NCBI RefSeq assembly: GCF_020509005.1
Contig: NC_063023.1
Span: forward strand, 2,542,001-2,606,000
Origin: Fulvia fulva
Lineage: Eukaryota > Ascomycota > Dothideomycetes > Mycosphaerellales > Mycosphaerellaceae
Length of the DNA stretch: 64,000 bases
Direction: 5' to 3'
Shown: positions 20,476-29,999 of the stretch, one piece after another
Layout of the letters: each line of letters starts with the position of its first letter
Position numbering within the stretch: the stretch's first letter is position 1
Program-made: the position numbers and the translations under genes
Notes under the pieces: generated by a model
The model's database searches: none
Told to the model about the DNA's origin: nothing
What the model saw: only the letters and a program-made list of their open reading frames with translations

Positions 20476-20711
20476 TATATAGTTATTTAGAAGGATTGTA
20501 CGCGGAGCTAGGCTAAGTAGTTAGCCGTACTACCTAGATATAAAGAACTCGTAATCGCTTTCTACTAGCGAAACCTAGATAAACCTAAGCCTACCTTCGA
20601 CGGACTCGATTAGCTAGTAACTTAATACGGGCTAGCGCTAATCCTCGGACCGTATATATAAACGTAGTATAACTATAGCTTCCTCGATAAAGCTCTTAAA
20701 ACTAGTACCGG
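20476..20711 (+). pseudogene. Element A: C-terminal chromodomain region, RIP-destroyed
   Basis: Continues the chromodomain-like frame broken at 19954 and ends at ACCGG (20707-20711), the target duplication of element B. Confidence 0.6.
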
Positions 20712-20895
20712 TGTAAGGGCGCGCGTACCATAGGGTCCGAATGAGATAGTTGTTGTTCTACGAAGCTACGAAAGAGGAGCGCGAGGCGCGGCGAAGTTAT
20801 AAAGTAAAGCCAAGCCGCGCTAACCCGATGCAGAAGGTCCGCGGTTCAGCCGGGCCGACGCAGCTACAGTGAGGGGTCGCGGGCTGCCCGTGACA
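20712..20895 (-). repeat. 3' LTR of element B
   Basis: 184 bp, TGTAAGGG...CCCGTGACA on the plus strand. The last part of the pol frame runs into it and stops at 20820. Confidence 0.92.
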
Positions 20896-23800
20896 GTACC
20901 CCCCCTCCCAAAACACGCCTCAGTCCTCTGAGCGTTATTCACCTTGTGAGGCCACTTGCCTGTCGAGCTCCATAATCGCGCGAACGCCGAATCATCCTCT
21001 AGTGCCCTGTCGTCATCCGATAACATCGCATTCGCTCTATCAAGACTATCCTCGACCGGCTTCCTTCGAGAAACATGTTGCCTAGTTAGCTGGCTTGCCC
21101 CAGATCTAAGTCTGTCTTCGGCTCGCACTCGCGTATGATCCTTATGACCAAAGTTGGGTATCATTGCAGGCTCTGTAGGCTCCACTCGAGTATCGAATAT
21201 GTGCGGAGCAGATTCTATTAGAGGCAAGGCTCGAGGCGACTCATTCGTGACGGTGTCTTTCGGAATGACCCTGATCGAGTTGAGCCCGAGTATCTCAGTG
21301 GCTGGTAGGGACCAGTCAGATGGAGCTGCGAAGCCTACAGGCGTAGACAACTCCGGCCGGTTATGGTGAAAGTCTGCAACAGCGGCGGCTGCGTGTTCAA
21401 GCATGTCCTCTGCAGGTTGCCAGGTCTCACCATCCTCTTCGTTCTGATATCCAGCCCATTTCACCTTGTACCATGTATCTACTTTGCGCTTGTGCCCCTT
21501 CTTCACCTTGCCTGCCCGCTTACGGGTGTACATGTCAAGGATCTTTTCCACCTCGTACATGTGCGTAGGTGCTGCCACTACATCGGCTGCTGCATCAGCC
21601 TCGGTGGTGTCAGGTTCGATAGTTATCGGTGGTGGCGGCGCCAGATGCTGCCCTTCAAGTGGTGGGAAATCGGGGTGGTCGGCTCGTTGTAGTAGTGAGG
21701 TGTGGAAGCAGTTATCAAGTCCTACTAGAGCGTCTGATAGTTTCAGTCGATAAGAGAGTCTGGCCGGCATAACTTCCGTGATCTGGTAAGGGCCGGCATA
21801 TCTCCTGTCCAGCTTCTTAGATGGTCGAGTCGTGCGGATGTTCTTGGTGCTAAGATACACCCAATCACCCACCTTGTAGTCTGGAGGAATGCTTCGGTGG
21901 CGGTTTGCTGCCTCTGCTTGGAGAGCTTGTGACATTCGCATATTCTCTTGAAGGTGTTTGTGAAGCTCGCAAATTCGACGCACAAAGGTTTCTGCTGATC
22001 GCGCGTCCAGTCGCTGGAGAGTGGTCAGTCCTCCCTCCTTTCCAGCGTTCAGGTCAACTCGCTCTATGAACTCAGGGTTGTATCCTAAGGTGGCGTAGAA
22101 CGGCGACACACCAGTAGTCTCAGACAGGTGATTGTTGATCGCGAACTGAGCAAGGCACAGCCATTCTGCCCAGTCATCCTGTGCCTCGTTGGTGAACATG
22201 CGGAGATACTGTTCCATCGCCTGGTTAGTGCGTTCTGACTGTCCATCAGTTTCTGGGTGATACGAAGAACTCAGCTTGCGATTTGTGCGGAGCATCTTGC
22301 AGAGTTTCTTCCAGAAGGTAGCAACCCACTGCTTGCCACGGTCTGATGTAATGGTGTCAGGAAACCCGCGCCGACAGAACACATGTTTGAGGAAAAGCCT
22401 TGCCGTATTCTGTGCTGTCATTGCGCCAATAGGGATCAGCTCGACTTCCTTAGTGAGCCTGTCAGTGACGGTCATAATGTTGTTGTAGACCATGCCGTCA
22501 AGAGTGCTGTCTGGGAGTCCGACAACGAAGTCGACTGCAATGTGTTTCCAAGGCCGATCTGGAACAGGAAGTGGCTGTAGTAATCCTAGTGGCTGGGAGT
22601 GCAGAGATTTTGTTGTACGGCAGGTGCGGCAATTCGCGGTGTATCTGCGCACGGATCTCGCTAATCCAGGCCAGTAGAATTCACGTGCTACGAGTTCATA
22701 AGTGCGAGCTCGTCCTGGATGGCCTGCTGCTGGAGCGTCATGGTTTATCTTGATTATCCTGGTCTGTAAAGCTTGGTCATTTGGTACCCATAAGCTCCAG
22801 CCGTCGTATTGGTTTCGAACATATAGCAGGTCGCCATCCACTTTGCAGTGTGCTGGGTGAATCTTCGCTCTCTGTAGCAGTGTAGGAGTGCGGTCTTTCT
22901 GCAGGTCCTTAATCGCGGTCTTGAGCTCGTTATCGGTTACGTACGCCGTCGACATTCGATACTCGAGTTCGGCTTCCCGCTGACTTTCACGCGTCGCCGG
23001 TTGTTCAGTAGGCGCATCTCGTTCTGTAGGCATAAACTCTTCAGCTTCAGGGTTTAGCGGTACTGGTTCCTCTTCTTCCGGCGCATCTTCTACTGTTGCC
23101 TGTAGTGAGGCGATCTTAAGGAATCGCTTAGGAGGCAGCAATGTCTGATGCTGATGCTGGTTCCGAGGGTCGTCCACCCCCTGCGGAAGGTCCTGGCTGC
23201 GTCTCGTCAGGCTGTCTGGCTTTGTACCTTGAAGTCCTGGACGGTATATTATCTTGAAGTTGAACTGTGACAAGAACTCAGCCCAACGCGCTTGTCGCCG
23301 ATTTAGCTGCTTTGTCGTCATGAAGTATTCCAGGTTCTTGTGGTCGGTGTAAATCTTGACTGGCTGTGAGTCCTCATCATCTGCCTCGCAGGCGAGCTCG
23401 GGTCTCCATTCCTCAAAAGCCTTGATGATGGCTAACAGTTCCTTATCATAGATTTCATAATTGCACTCCTGTGGACTCAACTTCTTCGAGTAGAAGGCCA
23501 CAGGATGTAGCACACCATTCTCGTCATACTGCGAAAGCACGCCGGCGTTCACAAAATCTGAAGAATCTGTCTCTATTACTGTTTCCCTGCCTGGCACGTA
23601 ATGTGCGAGCATGCCGGCTTTGCTGAACGCAGCTTTCAAATTGTCAAAGGCTCGTTGGCAATCTAGTGACCATTGAATCCTTCTGTTCTTGTGATTGCTT
23701 GGTCCGTCCGACTTGGTCAGGTTTGTGAGAGGAGCAGCTATGCGCGAAAATGCTTCGATGAATCGCCTGTAGAAGTTGGCAAATCCAAGGAAGGCCTGGA

Positions 23801-25616
23801 CATCCTTCAGGTTCTCAGGAGCTTCCCATGTCTGAATACATTCGAGTTTCTCGGGGTCCATCTCGATGCCGTCAGGGGTTATGATTAGCCCAAGATACTT
23901 CACCTTCTGTTGGTGGAATTCGCTTTTGTCGATGTCCACTGTAAGTCCTGCATCGCGTAGCTTGGTGAGAACCTTCCGCACGTGTTCAATGTGCTCCTCC
24001 AAGGTGTCACTGAAGATAAGTACGTCATCCAGGTAGGCCGACACAAAGTCGTCTAGGTGTTCTTGCAAGACCTTGTTGATGTATGATTGGAACGATGCTG
24101 GTCCGTTGCACAAGCCGAATGGCAACACTAGACACTCGTAGATGCCGTATCGTGTCGCAAACGCTGTCAACCACTCGTGCCCTTCAGCTATCCGTAACTT
24201 GTTGAAGGCTGCTACAATGTCCAGCTTTGTGAAGTACTTCTTGCCGTGCATGCGGTTGAGCGTCTCTTGTATCAAGGGAATCGGATACCGGTTCTTGATA
24301 GTGATCGCATTCAATCCTCTGTAGTCGATACAAACACGCAGCCCACCTCCAGGCTTACGTACCACTAGCACTGGTGCAGGAGACTGGTTCGTCTTTTGCC
24401 CTGCTTTCCGCACCTTCCCTTCAGATGTTTGCTCGTCTAGCCATTTTTTAACTGCCTCGTTCTCCTTCTCAGCTAGGCCGTAGGGCTTGCGGTATGGTGG
24501 CTCTTGTGGACCATCAGGCTTAATGTGAATCTCATGATCTACGCCTAGTCGGTGAGGTGGGAGTCCTTCATGATCCTTAGCTGAGAAAGCGTCCGCAATA
24601 TCGTGGTACATTGGCGGCAACTTCTCCTTCGGGTTGTGATTGAACTGCTTGTTCAAGAATTGGTCCAGATCATCAGCAGCCATTGCACTCAGCTTAAGCT
24701 CTCCGCCGTCGCTCTCACGCCTAGTGGGCATGATGTAGAAGCACTCAGCCCCAGGCCGGTGCGCGTACATCCCCCACGCGCGTTGAGAAACGCCCTGGCA
24801 GTCCACTTCTTCATCGTCTATGTCTTCCAGGTCATATGATGAGGCATTCAGCTCTGCTCCTCCTGCTGTGAAGCTCGCTACATCTCCAGTGAAGGGCCCT
24901 GGTCCGTACCGTACTGGTGCCTGCTTCTTCTTCTCGCGGTGGTTCAGGGATTGCACTGTTGTCGGTGTCTTATTCTGTAGACAGTGACCAAAGCAGTAAT
25001 CCGACCTGAATGCCACCTCGCCTGTCTCCCAGAAGATGTTTGGGTTGTGCGCTGTAAGCCACGGCAGGCCAAAGACGATGTCGTATTCGAGGTCGGTGAC
25101 GTAGCATAACATTTGCTCGTGATGATCGCCTATGACTACGTCTACAGGGGCCGCGTGTGTAATCTGCCGCGCAGTGGCCGTTCCATCTCCCAGTGTTAGT
25201 CGTCGGCTTTGCGTCAAAGGGATCAGGGGTATTGTGTATTTGCGTGTGAATTTCCAGTCAAGAAAGAGAGAGGTGGAAGCAGAATCTACAAGGCCTCGAG
25301 CCTTTCTCTGTTGTATCATTACGGGTAACACTATGTGAGGGTACACAGCTGGCTGTTGCTTATCCAGTGCGCATGCCGATATCTTAAGCTCCTCACTATA
25401 GTCTGTTACCGTCTCTTGCGTTCCGTGTCTCTCAATCTCATGCTCTTTCTGTCCTAGGAAGTTCGGGTGACCGCTGTCTACCACGCTTAGGCAGCGGTCG
25501 TGCCATTTCCCTGCCGCGGATCGGCGGCTAGGGAACTGAGGTTCGCGTTCGGATTCGGCGTGGTATTGCGTGGACGCGGTGGGCGATAGTCGCCATCGTA
25601 CCCATACATTGGGCAT
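20820..25616 (-). CDS. Element B pol: protease, RT, RNase H, integrase, chromodomain
   Basis: About 1598 residues. Protease DSAST at residue 111; RT with YLDDVLIFSD near 525; RNase H with ETDSSDF near 680; integrase zinc region (HDAPAAGHPGRARTYE, CRTC) near 960; integrase core D, D and E in VDFVVG, TSDRGK and QSERTNQ near 1029, 1092 and 1128. A chromodomain at about 1350-1420 has an unusual Lys-rich insert (KKGHKRKVD) between its first strand and the WYKVKWAGY core. The chromodomain should tether integration to modified histones. The frame overlaps gag by 130 nt in the -1 frame, so it is presumably made by -1 frameshifting; the ATG at 25616 need not be used. The last 25 codons lie in the LTR. 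Confidence 0.93.
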   Translation of the reverse strand: MPNVWVRWRLSPTASTQYHAESEREPQFPSRRSAAGKWHDRCLSVVDSGHPNFLGQKEHEIERHGTQETVTDYSEELKISACALDKQQPAVYPHIVLPVMIQQRKARGLVDSASTSLFLDWKFTRKYTIPLIPLTQSRRLTLGDGTATARQITHAAPVDVVIGDHHEQMLCYVTDLEYDIVFGLPWLTAHNPNIFWETGEVAFRSDYCFGHCLQNKTPTTVQSLNHREKKKQAPVRYGPGPFTGDVASFTAGGAELNASSYDLEDIDDEEVDCQGVSQRAWGMYAHRPGAECFYIMPTRRESDGGELKLSAMAADDLDQFLNKQFNHNPKEKLPPMYHDIADAFSAKDHEGLPPHRLGVDHEIHIKPDGPQEPPYRKPYGLAEKENEAVKKWLDEQTSEGKVRKAGQKTNQSPAPVLVVRKPGGGLRVCIDYRGLNAITIKNRYPIPLIQETLNRMHGKKYFTKLDIVAAFNKLRIAEGHEWLTAFATRYGIYECLVLPFGLCNGPASFQSYINKVLQEHLDDFVSAYLDDVLIFSDTLEEHIEHVRKVLTKLRDAGLTVDIDKSEFHQQKVKYLGLIITPDGIEMDPEKLECIQTWEAPENLKDVQAFLGFANFYRRFIEAFSRIAAPLTNLTKSDGPSNHKNRRIQWSLDCQRAFDNLKAAFSKAGMLAHYVPGRETVIETDSSDFVNAGVLSQYDENGVLHPVAFYSKKLSPQECNYEIYDKELLAIIKAFEEWRPELACEADDEDSQPVKIYTDHKNLEYFMTTKQLNRRQARWAEFLSQFNFKIIYRPGLQGTKPDSLTRRSQDLPQGVDDPRNQHQHQTLLPPKRFLKIASLQATVEDAPEEEEPVPLNPEAEEFMPTERDAPTEQPATRESQREAELEYRMSTAYVTDNELKTAIKDLQKDRTPTLLQRAKIHPAHCKVDGDLLYVRNQYDGWSLWVPNDQALQTRIIKINHDAPAAGHPGRARTYELVAREFYWPGLARSVRRYTANCRTCRTTKSLHSQPLGLLQPLPVPDRPWKHIAVDFVVGLPDSTLDGMVYNNIMTVTDRLTKEVELIPIGAMTAQNTARLFLKHVFCRRGFPDTITSDRGKQWVATFWKKLCKMLRTNRKLSSSYHPETDGQSERTNQAMEQYLRMFTNEAQDDWAEWLCLAQFAINNHLSETTGVSPFYATLGYNPEFIERVDLNAGKEGGLTTLQRLDARSAETFVRRICELHKHLQENMRMSQALQAEAANRHRSIPPDYKVGDWVYLSTKNIRTTRPSKKLDRRYAGPYQITEVMPARLSYRLKLSDALVGLDNCFHTSLLQRADHPDFPPLEGQHLAPPPPITIEPDTTEADAAADVVAAPTHMYEVEKILDMYTRKRAGKVKKGHKRKVDTWYKVKWAGYQNEEDGETWQPAEDMLEHAAAAVADFHHNRPELSTPVGFAAPSDWSLPATEILGLNSIRVIPKDTVTNESPRALPLIESAPHIFDTRVEPTEPAMIPNFGHKDHTRVRAEDRLRSGASQLTRQHVSRRKPVEDSLDRANAMLSDDDRALEDDSAFARLWSSTGKWPHKVNNAQRTEACFGRGGTVTGSPRPLTVAASARLNRGPSASG

Positions 25617-27613
25617 TCAGGGTTGGTCGACACGTGAGAACCTGTACGGCAGCGGTAGCACTTACCCTGCTTCTTAAGGTCTTCGCGCTGCTCACGGTTG
25701 AGCGTAGGCAGGTTCTGTAGATGTGTCGGCAGATCCTCCTTCTTCTTGGTACCAGCGTACTGTAGTGGGCGCTGTACCAAGGCACCTGCTACACCGGCAG
25801 CGGCACTAGCAACTGCGTTGCCGTTGTTCTGGTTGTTCTGGCCGCCATTGCTGTTCGAGTTGCCATTGCCCCGGGGGCGCTCCTTCTGCGGGTATAGTCG
25901 ATCTGTCTCGTAGAAACTCTCGTCCAGTGCGGTGCACTCCTCGATAACGTCTTGCATGCTGTCTAGGCGGCGGTCGACTTCGCGGTCGCCGAAGGTCTTG
26001 ATGAAGTACTTGCGGTTCAGTCGGTTACGGAACAGCATGAGCTCGGTCTCATCGGTCCATGACATCCAGGCGCGCAACTTCGAGTAGCGGGCATGGAAGG
26101 CTACAAAGGTTTCGCCTTGTTCTTGCTTGCAGGTAGCAATGTCAACCATAGCCTTGGTTCCCTCATTGCGTGTGCCATATTGGCGTGTCATCCAGTCTAA
26201 TAACTCTTCTCCAGTCTTGAACTCGTTGAAGGACTGCTGTCCAGGCACAGGGATCCTCGGCTTGATGCTTCGCTGAGGATCACCTTGTGTCCACCCATAC
26301 ACGAAGCGCAGACCATCTGCCTCAGTGCGGAAGGTTGCTACAGTCAGCTTTAGGAGAACACTGCTGTACCAGCTGTCGAAATTGGGGTCGTCATCGTTCT
26401 TGAAGTGCTTAGGGTCGGGCACACCCTTGCCGATCTCCATGCCGCGAGTGAGGGTGCGGTCAATGGTGAAGAGACGTTCTGGAAGGTCAACCAGTGGTGT
26501 CTGGGTGCGGGTGTTGCGCATTCTCGAGTCACGACTGTTGTTGGGTCCTGGTCGCGGACGGTCGTTGTCACGTCCTCGGCCATTGTCGCCACGGTCATCG
26601 TCGTCTCCATCGTTATCGTTATCACCACCACCGCCACCGCCCCCTCCACCAGCAGCTTCGCGATACCTACGCAATAGCTGCTCGAGTGAGGTCTCGCGTG
26701 GGCGGGAACGAGAGGGTCGGCGGCCTGAGCGGCCCCTACCTCCGTTCTGTGTGGTGTCTCCTGCCTCAAGCCGAGCCTTCAGGTCATCGACTTCTTGTTG
26801 TAGGGCCTGGTTCTTCGCCTCAGCATCTTGTGCCTTCTTCTTCTCCTTCTCGCAGATCTCGCTGAACTGCTTGCACAGGTTGTTGGCTTCCTTGTATTTC
26901 TTCCCCAGCTCTTGCAACTTAGCTGGGTCGCAATCCTTCTTGCTCTTGAGATCTGCTGCCATTTTCTGTGTGACAAGCTCTTCACTTCGCAGCATCTTGT
27001 AGATGCGGTCGTATTCGGTGTACAGCGTGGTGTACTGGGTGTTCTGGAGGTCGTTGGCTCGCTCCATTACATCGAGTTGTCTGCCCTTAGTAATTGCCGT
27101 GTTGACTGCTTGTAGCACGAAGTCGTGGGTGGTCTTCGGGTGTTGGGATGCAAGGGTCGTGAGGTTGTCTGGGGTGACATTCTGGTATTCGGATGCGAGA
27201 ATGTGTTCTGCCTCGTCGAGTGATAGATACACCTCGTCTGGGTCGCCGCCTGGGTTCTCTTCGAGCTTGAACTCGAACAGTTCTGTAAAGTCAATCTCAC
27301 CACCTTCTTCTCGCTCGAAGGCCTTCTGGTAAGCTTTATCAATCTCTTGTTGTAGCGCGACACCGGTGTCTACTGTGACCCGCCGGTTGTCGTCCTGTGT
27401 CTGACTCTGAGGAAAAGAGGAGAGGTCGGGGAAAAGAGATGTGCGCTGCTTGCTTTTGCCCTTAGGCTTAGGTGGCGGTCGCATGCCGCCGTTCGCTGTT
27501 TGTGAAGTCATGTTGTCTGGGTTCGGGGGAGGCGTGACGGTGCCTGTATCCTGACTGTCTACGAGCGCGCGACCACCTGCTGATGGTGTCGCCGCGTTGC
27601 GTTCTCTAGGCAT
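25487..27613 (-). CDS. Element B gag polyprotein
   Basis: 708 residues from ATG 27613. After a Pro/Gln-rich start comes a long coiled-coil region (about residues 195-290), an Arg/Ser stretch, then an unusual glycine run followed by an Asp/Asn run near residue 325. A retrotransposon gag/capsid domain occupies about 395-560 (FDSWYSSVLLKL, FRNRLNRKYF). A zinc knuckle, CYRCRTGSHVSTNPEC, is at 652-667. It packages the RNA. The capsid and knuckle order fits gypsy gags; the length is large because of the coiled coil and low-complexity insert. Confidence 0.9.
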   Translation of the reverse strand: MPRERNAATPSAGGRALVDSQDTGTVTPPPNPDNMTSQTANGGMRPPPKPKGKSKQRTSLFPDLSSFPQSQTQDDNRRVTVDTGVALQQEIDKAYQKAFEREEGGEIDFTELFEFKLEENPGGDPDEVYLSLDEAEHILASEYQNVTPDNLTTLASQHPKTTHDFVLQAVNTAITKGRQLDVMERANDLQNTQYTTLYTEYDRIYKMLRSEELVTQKMAADLKSKKDCDPAKLQELGKKYKEANNLCKQFSEICEKEKKKAQDAEAKNQALQQEVDDLKARLEAGDTTQNGGRGRSGRRPSRSRPRETSLEQLLRRYREAAGGGGGGGGGDNDNDGDDDDRGDNGRGRDNDRPRPGPNNSRDSRMRNTRTQTPLVDLPERLFTIDRTLTRGMEIGKGVPDPKHFKNDDDPNFDSWYSSVLLKLTVATFRTEADGLRFVYGWTQGDPQRSIKPRIPVPGQQSFNEFKTGEELLDWMTRQYGTRNEGTKAMVDIATCKQEQGETFVAFHARYSKLRAWMSWTDETELMLFRNRLNRKYFIKTFGDREVDRRLDSMQDVIEECTALDESFYETDRLYPQKERPRGNGNSNSNGGQNNQNNGNAVASAAAGVAGALVQRPLQYAGTKKKEDLPTHLQNLPTLNREQREDLKKQGKCYRCRTGSHVSTNPECPMYGYDGDYRPPRPRNTTPNPNANLSSLAADPRQGNGTTAA

Positions 27614-27738
27614 CTGCGCGCTGTGCGCCTTACCGTGTTCTGTGTTCTGATGCGGCTCTGCGCGTTCTCGAGTTCTGCGGTTCTGTCTGTTCCTGTTGTT
27701 ACGCGTCCCTTACCTAGATCCGCGATCTGGGTAGTAAG

Positions 27739-27747
27739 GTAGAACAA
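27739..27747 (-). promoter_or_regulatory. Primer-binding site of element B, self-complementary to its LTR
   Basis: Plus-strand GTAGAACAA, 2 nt from the 5' LTR, is the reverse complement of TTGTTCTAC at 27791-27799 inside that LTR. The LTR site lies about 40 nt downstream (minus strand) of a TATA box at 27834-27839. No match to a tRNA 3' end was recognised. This suggests self-priming. Confidence 0.6.
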
Positions 27748-27749
27748 AC

Positions 27750-27933
27750 TGTAAGGGCGCGCGTACCATAGGGTCCGAATGAGATAGTTGTTGTTCTACG
27801 AAGCTACGAAAGAGGAGCGCGAGGCGCGGCGAAGTTATAAAGTAAAGCCAAGCCGCGCTAACCCGATGCAGAAGGTCCGCGGTTCAGCCGGGCCGACGCA
27901 GCTACAGTGAGGGGTCGCGGGCTGCCCGTGACA
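27750..27933 (-). repeat. 5' LTR of element B
   Basis: 184 bp, apparently identical to the left copy. It contains the promoter for the minus-strand transcript. Confidence 0.92.
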
Positions 27934-28009
27934 ACCGGTATTAGTACTAGCGATAGCCCTCTATACGCTCCGAGTATTAAACGTAGAAACGTCGTAGGGG
28001 CTCCTTATT

Positions 28010-28025
28010 CGAGGAGGGGGGGTAC
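28010..28025 (+). promoter_or_regulatory. Polypurine tract of element A
   Basis: GAGGAGGGGGGGTAC directly before the right LTR; the same GGGGGGGTAC string precedes element B's 3' LTR in its own orientation. Confidence 0.65.
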
Positions 28026-28223
28026 TATTACGAGATAGCCTTTTTTACGAACTGCCTCGTAATATAGTATCGTCGGCCGTACGCCCGCGCGCTAGCGGCC
28101 GCTAGTACCCGCTAGCTCGATTCGCGCGACTTTATCTCCTCGCGCTTCTCGTACTCTCTTAGATAGCTCGCGTAACTATATATATCTTTACCCGACCCTA
28201 TTATAGCACTCTCGCCCGTAACA
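28026..28223 (+). repeat. Right (3') LTR of element A, 198 bp
   Basis: Same length as the left LTR. It starts TATTACGAG and ends CGTAACA, followed by CGTAT, the RIP-altered target duplication. Confidence 0.85.
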
Positions 28224-29999
28224 CGTATACCCTATTATAACTACCCCTCCTACCTATAGTAGTAACGCTAGGCCCTCGGTATTACTACTACTATAGTAAG
28301 GGTAAGTTAGCTATTTTAAGTAAAGTAAGCTAAGGTAAGTAAGGTAAGCTTTATACCCCTTCCCTTATTCCTTACTTTTACTACTACTATGTTACCTATA
28401 TAATAAAGTATAGATTATATAACTATTACCGGTAAGATAGCTTAGGTAATAGTCCCGTTATACGGACTTTTACTTAAGTATATAATTATCTTACCTACCG
28501 GTAAACATTAGAGGTCCTAAGTTTAATCTAGGGGTAGCCTTAGTCCTATCGTATACTTAAATATATATTGTCGTCCGCTTAACCTATTAAATTGTCCGAT
28601 AATTACTCTATACTAAGTTATTTCGCTCCGGCAAATAGTAAGAGAGCTCGCTCTACCCCTAGGGAGTATAAGATACTAGTAAGTAGCGTAATATACTAGG
28701 CTATCTACGACAGAGCTTGTACTATATAAGGTGTAATAGGGCTCTAATAGGTAATACCGGAGTAACGGTATCGGAAAGTTAAAAAGGTACCTTTAGGGTA
28801 CCTTACTCTCTATACTTTTAAAGGTTATTACCTTAGAGTAGTGACACCTTTTTGTTTTAGGCAAGTGTATACTATATATAAGGTGCGAAAGCAGCGGATA
28901 ATATAGTAATAAGGTAGTAGCGTTATTACTAGTAGTAAGTTAGAGGCGTTTCTCGCTTTCTAATTAGACGCGCTACTTTTGTCGCGCGCGCGTACGCTAC
29001 TACTAGTAACAGGGGTGTTTCTCGCCCTTGCGCTATTAGCTAATAAGAGTCCGAGAAACACCTATTAATAATAGTACTAGGGCCGTACCGGTAAATAGTA
29101 GATACTTTACCCTAGCTTTATTATCGTCTATAGTATTAGTAGCTACTAGTAGCCGTATTTTACGCCTACTATAGACGACCAACCACCCTAGTAAGTAAGG
29201 GCGCGCCTAGTAACCCTAGGATAGCTTACGCGTAGGTATATATACTTATCGGTCCGCGGGCCGTAAAATATATATAGTAATCCTAAAAGATAATAAATCT
29301 GAAATTTTTAGATTCCTATATTTTCGCCTTATAGAGAGATTCTTCGTAAATCCTAGCTTCCTACTAAGGTCGCCTCCTAACTATATATATCTTAGTAGTA
29401 CCCCTATATACCCCCGCTACGTAATTAACCGTTAAAGGTTAACGAGATTCGACGCGCAAATTTTAGGGTCTAAAGCGAGCCCTTAGCTTGTTAATATATC
29501 CTCCCCTATTACGAAACTGTCCCTAGTTTCACCTCCGCTACGCCTAATATAAACTAAGAAACTATACCTATAAGTTATACGTAAGGAAGGCGGATCCGGC
29601 GTCTAGTTAAGTAGTTAGTCTAGAGATATTAAGGAGATCGTAAGTTTATTCTATAAGGGCTAAGGAGGCTAAGTCAAGGTCTAGTCTTCGTAGTAAGCCT
29701 ACTCTTAAAGTAAGGATATAGCCTAGAAATTAGTCAAGTACGCTAGAAACTAGGTACTAGAACTAGAAGCTAGTTAAATTAAGGTTAGAAACTATAACTA
29801 CTAAGTAAACTCCTTAATAAAGGAGGTACGACTAGGAAGTAAGAGCCTCTTTCTAAGCATTTTTTTGAAGGCCAATATATATCTATCGTACTAGTAAACT
29901 ATAAGTTAGGGAACTCCTTACGCCTGAAAAAAGAAACAATGAAATCCTATCCCTCCTTTGATCTAAATCCTAGTAAATTTAGCTATTTCCTCCGTAGTA
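28224..29999. other. RIP-mutated region, no gene recognised
   Basis: TA-rich, CpA/TpG-poor DNA in which no protein family could be read. It contains AGGTAAG-type short repeats near 28320-28350 and a hairpin at 29014-29062. It may include the terminal repeat of relic J, but no second copy is in the window to prove it. Confidence 0.5.
29014..29062. repeat. Inverted repeat (hairpin)
   Basis: GGTGTTTCTCG at 29014-29024 and its reverse complement CGAGAAACACC at 29052-29062, with a 27-nt loop. Function unknown. Confidence 0.6.

Larger units (their letters stand above)
20712..27933 (-). mobile_element. Element B: intact Ty3/gypsy chromovirus
   Basis: 7222 bp, reverse orientation. LTRs at 20712-20895 and 27750-27933 are 184 bp each and look identical, so insertion was recent. 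Target duplication is ACCGG (20707-20711 and 27934-27938). Gag and pol are open and overlap in the -1 frame. No sign of RIP. A G-rich polypurine tract (minus strand) lies at 20896-20909, next to the 3' LTR. Confidence 0.95.
8378..28223 (+). mobile_element. Element A: RIP-mutated Ty3/gypsy LTR retrotransposon, with nested insertions
   Basis: Two 198-bp LTRs (8378-8575 and 28026-28223) bound the element. The flanking duplication is CGTAC at 8373-8377 and CGTAT at 28224-28228; the difference is a C-to-T change at CpA. Without insertions the element is about 7.1 kb. The pieces are 8378-12111, 17096-19954, 20476-20711 and 27939-28223. Translating in the + direction gives gag, zinc-knuckle, protease, RT, RNase H, integrase and chromodomain remnants, all riddled with TAG/TAA from RIP. 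It is non-functional. The LINE-1, LINE fragment and element B insertions inside it are younger and not RIP-mutated. Confidence 0.9.

Noticed and set aside
26325..27002. 225-codon plus-strand ORF in element B
   Set aside because: Antisense to the gag coding region; Ser/Arg/Pro-rich translation mirrors the Gly/Asp tract, no domain.
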